Source of the DNA: Thermoplasmata archaeon
Lineage (GTDB): Archaea; Thermoplasmatota; Thermoplasmata; WALJ01
Assembly: GCA_015522885.1 (NCBI GenBank)
Contig: WALJ01000123.1
Location: 1-6,721 of the forward strand
Length of the DNA stretch: 6,721 bases
Reading direction: 5' to 3'
Below are positions 1 through 5,421 of the stretch, in pieces; position 1 is the stretch's first letter, and every line of letters begins with the position of its first letter. The notes beneath the pieces are model-generated. The model saw only the letters and a program-made list of their open reading frames with translations, searched no databases and was not told the DNA's origin. Made by a program: the position numbers and the translations under genes.

Positions 1-3000
1 CATGTGCTTCTTCTCCTTTGCAACCTCCAGCTTGGTCTTCGCCTCTTCGAATTGCGGGTCTATCTTCAGGGCGTTCTCATAGCTTCGTATAGCGTTGTCA
101 TATTTTTCCAGCAGAAGCAGGGTATCGCCCTTCGCCTTCCAGATATCCCTGTCCTTTGGCTTCAGTCCGAGCGCGTAGTCGTAACATTTGATTGCCTCGC
201 TCAGATTGCCTGTTTTTTCCAGCGATATCCCGCGCTTATACCATGCTTCCACATCGTCTTTGTTCAATTCTATGGAATTGGAGAGCATTTCCTGAGCTTT
301 TTCATACTCTTCAATCTGCATTAAGGCGATGCCGTACTCTTTCCAGAGCTCCGGCGATTTTCCGTTCAGCCTGACGGCCTTGGCATATGCTTTCACGGCT
401 TCCCTCCATCTTTCGAGGGCCACATATGTCCTAGCAAGGGTCTCCCAGTACCTCCACACGTCGCTCTTTATCTTTATCGCCTTGACTATCGACACTATAG
501 CCTCCTCGTACCTCTTGGAGTCATACAGCAGGCGTGCTTTTCTGGCAAACAGCTGATGGTCCTCGGGATCGAGTTTCAGAGCCCTGTTCATGGCATCCAC
601 CGACTCATCAACTCTGCCGAGTTTCTGGAGGGTTACGGCCATGTTCACCCAGTACTCCTTCTTAGCCCTATCCAGCTCTACCGCATCCTTGAACTCGGTA
701 ACCGCTTCCTCATAATCCTCGATTCTGAGAAGGGAAAGGCCTCTCTTGTTGTGAGCGCCCGCACTCTCCTCTATTTCAAGGGCTCTTCTGTATGCTTCCG
801 CAGCCTCGGCAAACCTCGATATCTCATAATAGGTATCCCCCAGTGTCATCCACAGAGAAACATTTTCCGGGTCGAGTTTGAGCGCTTTCGACAGGTGTTC
901 CGCACCTTTTTCCTTGTTCCCTATATTTATCTCCGCCAGACCGAGATCTTCCCATGCCTTTCTGTTCTTTTTGTCCATCTTCAATATCGCCTTGCAGTAT
1001 TCGACGACCTTCCCGTAATCTTCCATCCTTTTGACGACTTCCTTCGCCTCTATCCAGACTATTATGTCCTTCGGGTCGAGCTTGAGCGCTTTTCTATACG
1101 CCAAGTAAGCGTCGTCCAGCTCATCCAGTGCCGCATGTGCCCTCCCCTTATCGAGCCACGCCTCCCTGTCGCTGACGTCTATGTCCAGTATCTTGTCACA
1201 TATCCTCCTCATCTCCTTATGCTTACCCAGCTTCTTCAGAACGTCTTTTTCCAGCCTCAGAACATCTATGTCCTTTGGCTCCATGCGGAGCGCTTTGACA
1301 TAGGCTTTGGATGCCTCTTCCGGCTTTCCTATCCTTTCGAGGCTCTTTCCCATTCGCACATAGGCATATCTGTTCTTCGGATTGTAGAATATCGCCCTCT
1401 CGAATGCAACCACCGCATCCTCATGCCGGTCAAGCATTGCCAGAACGGTGCCCTTGCTGTACCATGCGTCGGCGTCCCTAGGGTTCAGCGTAAGCGCCTT
1501 TTCGTAGGATACCAGAGCCTCTTCGTACCTTTCAAGGGTTTCCAGTATCGAGCCCTTGCTGTACCACATCCCCGCATCCTTCGGATTTCTTTTCAGTGCA
1601 TTCTCGTAGGAATGCAGCGCTTCGGTGAGTTTCCCCAGATTCTTCTCCACTCTTCCCTTCTTCATCCATACCTTCCACCCGTCCTTCAGCTTCAATGCCT
1701 CCGTATAATCGCGGAGCGCTTCTTTGAGACTGCCGGATTTTTCAAGAAGAGCACCTCTTCGAGCCAGTATGTCCGCATCCTTATCGTCCGATTTCACTTC
1801 CAGTGCCTTCGTGTATGCGCTTATGGCTTCGGCATCCTTTTTCAGGGATTCGAGCGCTCTTGCCTTGTCATACCACGCATCCTTGTCCTTCGGGTCTATG
1901 TCGGTTATGCGCTCACACATATCCACTATGTCCTCGTATCTTTTCAGCTTCTTCAGGCATTCTTTGCGTCTCTGAAGGGATTTCATGTGCTCGGGTTCCA
2001 GCTTCAGGACCTTTGCATATGACTGCTCCGCATCCCTGTATTTTTCCAATTTTTCAAGTGAGACCGCCATGTCATACCATGCTTTTTTGTCCTTCGGGTC
2101 CAGCTTGATTATCTCTTCACAGACCGCAACTATTCCCTTGTAATCCTTCAGATGCTTCAGGCATTCCTTTATCCTCTGAAAGGCCTTCAGGAACTTAGGG
2201 TCAACATCAACCGCTTTCTCATAAGACCTCACGGCATCCTTGTATCTCCTGAGCTTTTCCAGTGCGAAACCCCTGTCGAACCATGTATCCCTATCTTCGG
2301 AATCGATCTTCAGAATGCGCTCCGAGGTGCCTATTATAGCCCTGTAATCATCAAGTTTTTTGAGGGCGTCCTTTTTCCTGTAAAGGGCTTTCAGGCTCTT
2401 GGGATTTATATCCACAGCCTTGTCATAAGAATCCACGGCATTCCGGTAGTCCTTCATTCCATAATATATCTCTCCGATATAGTAGAAAACACCTTCGTCC
2501 TTCGGAATGAAACCTGCGGCCCTTTCCAGAGATTCCAGGGCCTCTTCGTACCTCTTCATCTCGTAGAGAACTATGCCCTTATGCTTCCAGAGTACGCCGT
2601 TCGTCGGATCTATATTGAGGGCCTTGTTAAAGGAAATAAGAGCCCCGTTGTAATCGCCCATCAGCTGGAGAGTGATGCCTTTCTGAATCAGAGCCTCCTT
2701 GTAATTGGCTTTCCTCATCAGAGCCTCGTCGAAGGCCTCTATGGCCTCTTTCGGTCTATCCAGTTTGTTGAGCGCCGTTCCCTTCTTGGTCCACCAGACA
2801 TGGCTGTCATTTATACCGAGTATCTTATCATACAACTGAAGTTTCAGAGGGTCCGCCTCCACTCCCTTGTAATACGCCTTCAGAGCGCTCTCCTCATCCT
2901 CCTTCTTGAGATAGGCATCACCGAGGTATATCCATACGCTCACATCCTTGTGGTCTATGGAAGCGGCCTTTCTGAAGGCCTTTATGGCATCATCCACATT

Positions 3001-3327
3001 CCTGATTTCCAGATAGGCCTTACCCATCTTCTTCCATGTCCTCGTATCGTTCGGATTGAGCTTTGCGGATGAATGATAGGATTTGATAGCGTCTTTTTTC
3101 GATCCTATCTGTTTCAGAAAATCGCCCAGTTTCGAGTAAAACGACGCAAAATCCTTCTTGTTTTCTATTCCCTGCATCTCTTTCAGAGTTTCGGATATGA
3201 AAGTAAGCTGTTCCTGAACCTTCGAATCCTCGCCCTCCCTATAGGATGCTTTCGCCTTGTCGAGAGCCTTCGAACACCTGTTCAGGGTCCTTTTTTCCTT
3301 GTCCAGTATGGAATCTAAAATACCCAT
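1..3327 (-). CDS. Giant tetratricopeptide-repeat (TPR) protein, 3' end beyond window
   Basis: The frame is open from an ATG at 3327 to the window edge, giving 1,109 residues with no stop; the C-terminus lies outside. Residues 1-60 are a charged, helical, non-TPR leader (MGILDSILDKEKRTL). From about residue 61 to 1091 there are roughly 30 consecutive 34-residue TPR units with the usual W-x3-G-x2-L-x7-Y-x2-A-x4-A-x2-P spacing, for example residues 584-651 (WYSKGSILETLERYEEAL). No signal peptide or membrane segment is visible, so it is probably a cytosolic scaffold for protein-protein contacts; the partner is unknown. Residues 315-518 and 690-825 consist of a 68-residue two-TPR supermodule with a regularly placed Cys. 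The start is chosen because GGTGAT lies 3 bases upstream; an ATG at 3332 is out of frame. It follows mptG by 27 bases, so co-transcription is likely. TPR arrays do not reveal function by themselves; the fold call is very secure, the role is not known. Confidence 0.93.
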   Translation of the reverse strand, partial: MGILDSILDKEKRTLNRCSKALDKAKASYREGEDSKVQEQLTFISETLKEMQGIENKKDFASFYSKLGDFLKQIGSKKDAIKSYHSSAKLNPNDTRTWKKMGKAYLEIRNVDDAIKAFRKAASIDHKDVSVWIYLGDAYLKKEDEESALKAYYKGVEADPLKLQLYDKILGINDSHVWWTKKGTALNKLDRPKEAIEAFDEALMRKANYKEALIQKGITLQLMGDYNGALISFNKALNIDPTNGVLWKHKGIVLYEMKRYEEALESLERAAGFIPKDEGVFYYIGEIYYGMKDYRNAVDSYDKAVDINPKSLKALYRKKDALKKLDDYRAIIGTSERILKIDSEDRDTWFDRGFALEKLRRYKDAVRSYEKAVDVDPKFLKAFQRIKECLKHLKDYKGIVAVCEEIIKLDPKDKKAWYDMAVSLEKLEKYRDAEQSYAKVLKLEPEHMKSLQRRKECLKKLKRYEDIVDMCERITDIDPKDKDAWYDKARALESLKKDAEAISAYTKALEVKSDDKDADILARRGALLEKSGSLKEALRDYTEALKLKDGWKVWMKKGRVEKNLGKLTEALHSYENALKRNPKDAGMWYSKGSILETLERYEEALVSYEKALTLNPRDADAWYSKGTVLAMLDRHEDAVVAFERAIFYNPKNRYAYVRMGKSLERIGKPEEASKAYVKALRMEPKDIDVLRLEKDVLKKLGKHKEMRRICDKILDIDVSDREAWLDKGRAHAALDELDDAYLAYRKALKLDPKDIIVWIEAKEVVKRMEDYGKVVEYCKAILKMDKKNRKAWEDLGLAEINIGNKEKGAEHLSKALKLDPENVSLWMTLGDTYYEISRFAEAAEAYRRALEIEESAGAHNKRGLSLLRIEDYEEAVTEFKDAVELDRAKKEYWVNMAVTLQKLGRVDESVDAMNRALKLDPEDHQLFARKARLLYDSKRYEEAIVSIVKAIKIKSDVWRYWETLARTYVALERWREAVKAYAKAVRLNGKSPELWKEYGIALMQIEEYEKAQEMLSNSIELNKDDVEAWYKRGISLEKTGNLSEAIKCYDYALGLKPKDRDIWKAKGDTLLLLEKYDNAIRSYENALKIDPQFEEAKTKLEVAKEKKHM
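853..1260 (-). repeat. Two further copies of the 68-residue double-TPR supermodule
   Basis: Residues 690-757 and 758-825 of the TPR protein match the module seen at residues 315-518, with the same length of exactly 68 residues. The opening helices read LKKLGKHKEM and VKRMEDYGKV, and Cys710 and Cys778 sit at module position 21, each followed by x-x-I (CDKI, CKAI). They are separated from the first block by about five ordinary TPRs (residues 519-689). Confidence 0.75.
1774..2385 (-). repeat. Three tandem copies of a 68-residue double-TPR supermodule
   Basis: Within the TPR protein, residues 315-382, 383-450 and 451-518 align end to end without gaps. Each opens with a K-x-L/C-x-K-x-L-x-x-Y helix (LKKLDDY, LKHLKDY, LKKLKRY), continues with a D-P/S-x-D-x-x-x-W-x-D segment and closes with a canonical A-x-x-S/A-Y TPR. 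Module position 21 is Ser335, Cys403 and Cys471; the second and third copies also share Cys at position 7 (Cys389, Cys457). Internal duplication of a two-repeat unit is the simple explanation. Confidence 0.8.
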
Positions 3328-3330
3328 TTC

Positions 3331-3336
3331 ATCACC
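3331..3336 (-). promoter_or_regulatory. Shine-Dalgarno site of the TPR gene
   Basis: On the minus strand GGTGAT, complementary to the conserved archaeal 16S rRNA tail (AUCACC), lies 3 bases before the ATG at 3327. It decides the start and contrasts with the apparently leaderless first gene of the operon. Confidence 0.7.
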
Positions 3337-3354
3337 GAGCGGAGGAATATCAGC

Positions 3355-4320
3355 TCAAGACTTATAAAGAATTCGGTTCTCCTCCCCTGTTCGCTGCTCC
3401 ATATGCATATTTTCTCCCTCCGTATCTATCGATATCCCCTTTTCCGATATTTCAGACACATATACAATTCCACCACCATTTCTATCCAAGAAAAACCGCA
3501 TCCTCCGCTTCAGTTCCTCCGCTTTTTCCGACAATGTGAGGAAGTAAACCGCAGGTCCCCATGAGCTCTGGCCGCCTCCGTATGCGCCCATATCCTTGCC
3601 GTGGGAAAGCACCTTTTCCATAAGGCTTTTCGTGTATTTTCCATTCTGCACCTCTCTGAATCTCTCGCCCGTCACATCGTCCAGCATGTTCAGTGCCTCT
3701 CCCACCGCAGAGATGTCCCCGTCTTTTATGGCATTTACGAGGCTGCCGGTAATGTCTTTTTTCGTGTCCGCCCTGTGATCCAGGCCTTCCATGGCTCTTA
3801 TCTCCCGTTCTCCGAAGAAATCGTGCTTAACATCCGGGATGGCCACGACGAATACCCAGTTTTCCGGGGGCGTGAGAGACACGGAATCGCCATCTGCCGA
3901 TACCGCGAATCCGCCTTCCAGAAGGGTTTCCAGACCTGCCTTCGAGTTCCTCCCCCTTCCGAAGAATTCCGCTATATGATACGGGTTCAAGCTCAAATCG
4001 TAAAGCCGGCTTATTCCCATCCCGACGGAAAGCGCCATCCTCGTGCCCGAGCCGAGGCCTATATGCCTCTTTATACTGCTTTCAACCAGAATTTCAACGC
4101 CCCTGTCCGGTACGAACTCCTCTAAAAATTCCACAGCCAGAGAAAAAAACTCGTCAGAATATGCGCCGGTTACCCTCACCTCATCGCTTTTCCTCATTCT
4201 GAGCCTTAACTCCGGCTCGGATATGGCTACGGCTGCCGAACCTGTCCGGGCGGCAGTATCGGAACCCTGTATAAACCCCAAATGCAGCCTCGCGGGCGCT
4301 CTTATGTTCAGCCATGCCAT
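3355..4320 (-). CDS. mptG: Beta-ribofuranosylaminobenzene 5'-phosphate synthase (RFAP synthase)
   Basis: GHMP-kinase-superfamily enzyme of tetrahydromethanopterin synthesis. It joins PRPP to an aromatic acid (4-aminobenzoate; 4-hydroxybenzoate has also been proposed) with loss of CO2 and pyrophosphate, forming a C-riboside. The 321-residue protein shows family signatures in order: N-terminal APARLHLGF (8-16); the glycine-rich GHMP loop HIGLGSGTRMALSVG (86-100); FGRGRNSKAGLETLLEGGF (120-138), the distinctive RFAP synthase segment; and YGGGQSSWGPAVYFL (247-261). Length is normal for the family. I chose ATG 4320 rather than the in-frame ATG at 4374: family members begin a few residues before the A-P-x-R-L-H motif, and a TATA box sits about 24 bases upstream of 4320, which fits a leaderless mRNA. 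It is the first gene of a leftward operon with the TPR gene. The protein is soluble and presumably cytosolic. Its presence implies that the organism uses a methanopterin-type C1 carrier. Confidence 0.93.
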   Translation of the reverse strand: MAWLNIRAPARLHLGFIQGSDTAARTGSAAVAISEPELRLRMRKSDEVRVTGAYSDEFFSLAVEFLEEFVPDRGVEILVESSIKRHIGLGSGTRMALSVGMGISRLYDLSLNPYHIAEFFGRGRNSKAGLETLLEGGFAVSADGDSVSLTPPENWVFVVAIPDVKHDFFGEREIRAMEGLDHRADTKKDITGSLVNAIKDGDISAVGEALNMLDDVTGERFREVQNGKYTKSLMEKVLSHGKDMGAYGGGQSSWGPAVYFLTLSEKAEELKRRMRFFLDRNGGGIVYVSEISEKGISIDTEGENMHMEQRTGEENRILYKS

Positions 4321-4340
4321 GGTTCCCGATAATGCGGAGG

Positions 4341-4350
4341 TATAAACATT
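4341..4350 (-). promoter_or_regulatory. TATA box of mptG (leaderless promoter)
   Basis: The minus strand reads AATGTTTATA, preceded by the A-rich stretch GCAAAA that can serve as a BRE. Its TTTATA core (4341-4346) is centred about 24 bases upstream of the ATG at 4320, so transcription would start at or very near the start codon. No Shine-Dalgarno site is visible before that ATG. Confidence 0.6.
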
Positions 4351-4397
4351 TTTTGCGCCGTGCTGTTGCAGCATCCTTATGTAGTCCAGAAAAGACT

Positions 4398-4438
4398 TCC
4401 CACCCGTTCGGCCTCCATTCGGAGGATGGGCATCGGGA
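4398..4438. repeat. Interrupted inverted repeat upstream of the mptG promoter
   Basis: CCTCC (4412-4416) and GGAGG (4421-4425) form a perfect 5-bp stem with a 4-base loop. Outside it CCC (4403-4405) can pair with GGG (4428-4430) and TCCC (4398-4401) with GGGA (4435-4438). It lies about 50 bases beyond the mptG TATA box. It could be an operator or a structured transcript end; nothing in the sequence decides between these. Confidence 0.4.
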
Positions 4439-4468
4439 CAAAATTATAGTCCGACCTAACTTTGTTAA

Positions 4469-4476
4469 CTTATATT
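4469..4476 (+). promoter_or_regulatory. Possible TATA box for a rightward transcript through the structured region
   Basis: CTTATATT stands alone in an AT-rich patch. A start 22-27 bases downstream would fall near 4495-4502, just where the series of hairpins begins. Several other TATA-like words occur later (4697-4704, 4724-4732), so this one is a candidate only. Confidence 0.35.
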
Positions 4477-4527
4477 ACAGAGCATAGCCCCTTCCTTAGG
4501 TCGCTTCGCCCTCTTTCAAAGGGTTAG

Positions 4528-4551
4528 ACGAGGAACGAGAGTTCCGAGTTT
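4528..4551 (+). repeat. 24-nt hairpin repeat, copy 1
   Basis: The element starts ACGAGGAACGA and matches copy 2 (4573-4596) at 21 of 24 positions, with a 45-base period. GGAAC 4532-4536 pairs with GTTCC 4541-4545 around a GAGA loop of GNRA type. The flanking CGA and GAG give two G-A mismatches closed by C4529-G4548 and A4528-T4549, a stable RNA arrangement. Confidence 0.65.
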
Positions 4552-4572
4552 GCCTTCCGTCAGGAGGGCTTT

Positions 4573-4596
4573 ACGAGGAACGATAGTTTCGAGCTT
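4573..4596 (+). repeat. 24-nt hairpin repeat, copy 2
   Basis: Same layout as copy 1: GGAAC 4577-4581 faces GTTTC 4586-4590 around a GATA loop, again with CGAG on each side. The C-to-T change in the 3' arm turns a G-C pair into G-U on the plus strand. The whole element is enclosed by the perfect 8-bp pair GTCAGGAG 4559-4566 with CTCCTGAC 4599-4606. Confidence 0.65.
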
Positions 4597-4615
4597 TACT
4601 CCTGACAAGGAGTAA

Positions 4616-4654
4616 TAGTCAGGAGAATTCCTCCATAATTCTCCTTCGTGACTA
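4616..4654 (+). repeat. Long inverted repeat, 14 paired bases
   Basis: TAGTCA plus GGAGAATT (4616-4629) is complementary to AATTCTCC (4637-4644) and TGACTA (4649-4654), with a 7-base loop and a 4-base TTCG bulge in the 3' arm. Its 5' arm includes the GTCAGGAG that can instead pair with 4599-4606, so the two structures compete. Confidence 0.65.
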
Positions 4655-4683
4655 CCAGTCAGAGACATCATTAGTTTGGAAGG

Positions 4684-4714
4684 TTATGTCTCCGACTATA
4701 TATTCGAGACATAA
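4684..4714 (+). repeat. Perfect 9-bp inverted repeat
   Basis: TTATGTCTC (4684-4692) and GAGACATAA (4706-4714) are perfect complements around a 13-base AT-rich loop. A second GAGACAT at 4662-4668 could pair with the same ATGTCTC, giving two alternatives. Confidence 0.65.
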
Positions 4715-4740
4715 GCTTCTGAAGTTATAATATCTCTGAG

Positions 4741-4747
4741 TATAATT
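4741..4747 (+). promoter_or_regulatory. Possible TATA box of gfcR (distal)
   Basis: TATAATT would place a start near 4768-4772, giving a leader of about 50 bases to the preferred gfcR ATG at 4819. It runs into five T residues, so it could equally mark the end of an upstream transcript. Confidence 0.3.
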
Positions 4748-4781
4748 TTTGCACTCCGCACAGCCTCCCGGAAACCACAAG

Positions 4782-4788
4782 ATTAATA
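4782..4788 (+). promoter_or_regulatory. Possible TATA box of gfcR (proximal)
   Basis: ATTAATA is centred about 34 bases before the ATG at 4819, so a start about 26 bases downstream would leave a leader of only a few bases. The lack of a convincing Shine-Dalgarno site before 4819 agrees with such a near-leaderless mRNA. Confidence 0.35.
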
Positions 4789-4818
4789 ATGGGATGGCAG
4801 ATGCCCCTTCGTGGTTAT

Positions 4819-5412
4819 ATGAAGAGCATAGATTCACTTATAAAAAAGGCAAAAGAGCTGAAAGACGGGGGTATGAGCGAGGCAGAGATAGGGAACGAAC
4901 TCCACCTGTCCACCGAGACCATCAACTGGCTTCTCATTCACGGAGCCACCGGTGAACACCCTCCTGCGGATGTGAAGATAGGCTGGAGGTCAATAGGGAT
5001 ATACGGGGAGAGAATAGGCTACCTCGCTGACCTCATGAGCACGATAATCATGGAAGAGATGGAGAAGCAGAACACGGATGTGGATACGGTCGTGGGAATA
5101 GCGATAAACGGGATACCTCTGGCGACCATAATCTCCGAGGACCTGGAAATAGAGCTGGCAATATACCGCCCTCACCCGGATAGAGCGGGAAGAGGTGCAT
5201 TCAGTTCGAACTATGCGGATGTCGAGGGAAAGAAGGTTGTTGTGGTGGATGATGTGCTCAGCTCGGGCACAACCATGAGAAGAACGATAACGGACCTCGA
5301 AGAAAAGGGTGCGGTTCCGGTTCTGGCTATGGTGCTTGCCAATAAGACAGCTAACGACGAGATAGACGGCGTTCCGCTGAGAGCGCTCCTCAGAGCAAGA
5401 ACCCTTGTATGA
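4819..5412 (+). CDS. gfcR: GfcR/PyrE-like HTH-phosphoribosyltransferase transcriptional regulator
   Basis: The 197-residue protein joins an N-terminal helix-turn-helix (about residues 18-40, GMSEAEIGNELHLSTETI) to a type I phosphoribosyltransferase domain (about 60-190). The PRPP-binding motif VVVVDDVLSSGTT is at 140-152, preceded by the typical GIAINGIPLATIIS region. This order is that of the archaeal orotate-phosphoribosyltransferase-like family; haloarchaeal GfcR members activate sugar-catabolism genes, while the ligand and targets in other archaea are uncertain. It is more likely a DNA-binding sensor of a phosphoribosyl or sugar-phosphate metabolite than a true PyrE. The frame extends to an ATG at 4789, but MKSIDSLIKKAKELK at 4819 matches how the family begins, and the ten extra residues do not. 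lysS follows after 9 bases, so the two are probably co-transcribed. It is divergent from mptG, which uses PRPP, so shared control is conceivable. Confidence 0.85.
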   Translation: MKSIDSLIKKAKELKDGGMSEAEIGNELHLSTETINWLLIHGATGEHPPADVKIGWRSIGIYGERIGYLADLMSTIIMEEMEKQNTDVDTVVGIAINGIPLATIISEDLEIELAIYRPHPDRAGRGAFSSNYADVEGKKVVVVDDVLSSGTTMRRTITDLEEKGAVPVLAMVLANKTANDEIDGVPLRALLRARTLV

Positions 5413-5414
5413 GG
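5411..5414 (+). promoter_or_regulatory. Shine-Dalgarno site of lysS
   Basis: GAGG overlaps the gfcR stop codon (TGA 5410-5412) and lies 7 bases before the ATG at 5422. It supports that start and translation from a shared gfcR-lysS mRNA. Confidence 0.55.
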
Positions 5415-5421
5415 AAAACGG

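Larger units (their letters stand above)
4498..4750 (+). ncRNA. Candidate structured RNA or long leader of gfcR-lysS
   Basis: This stretch has no plausible protein-coding frame but is full of complementary segments. Perfect pairs include GTCAGGAG 4559-4566 with CTCCTGAC 4599-4606; that same CTCCTGAC with GTCAGGAG 4618-4625; TTACTCC 4596-4602 with GGAGTAA 4609-4615; GGAGAATT 4622-4629 with AATTCTCC 4637-4644; TTATGTCTC 4684-4692 with GAGACATAA 4706-4714; and TCAGAGA 4659-4665 with TCTCTGA 4733-4739. Many cannot form together, as in a switch. The plus strand is preferred because two repeated hairpins then have purine loops and tandem G-A pairs, and the one stem substitution between them becomes a G-U pair. 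A run of five T at 4746-4750 could end it, or it may continue as the gfcR 5' leader. A degenerate mobile-element remnant or a cluster of DNA operators is the main alternative. No known RNA family is recognised. Confidence 0.4.

Noticed and set aside
556..3318. Long plus-strand frames (488, 306, 81 codons) opposite the TPR gene
   Set aside because: They are antisense to a continuous TPR frame with clear family motifs; the absence of stops follows from the repeated codon pattern of the TPRs, and the translations resemble no known family.
3601..4125. Plus-strand frame of 174 codons inside mptG
   Set aside because: Antisense to the conserved RFAP synthase motifs, with no promoter, ribosome site or recognisable domain.
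4181..4441. Minus-strand 86-codon frame overlapping the mptG start
   Set aside because: Out of frame with mptG across its conserved N-terminus; Arg-rich, shadow-like composition.
4321..4443. In-frame open extension of mptG upstream of 4320 (no stop until the TAA at 4444-4446)
   Set aside because: The 41 codons look weakly protein-like (GKSFLDYIRMLQQHGAKN), but the family starts near residue 1 of the 4320 version, only one ATG (4374) is available, it lacks a ribosome site, and a TATA box lies inside the extension. A longer form is not excluded.
4528..4597. CRISPR array
   Set aside because: Only two repeat copies, each a hairpin, with a roughly 21-base spacer that is itself paired, and no cas genes in view.
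4444..4714. MITE or insertion-sequence remnant
   Set aside because: The only candidate terminal repeats are TATAGTC 4445-4451 and GACTATA 4694-4700, 7 bp, with no target duplication or transposase; too weak to call, although a degenerate element cannot be excluded.
4440..4800. tRNA or other standard RNA gene
   Set aside because: No acceptor, D and T-arm pattern (no GTTCRANNC-type T loop in the right setting) and no resemblance to RNase P, SRP or box C/D RNAs that I can recognise.
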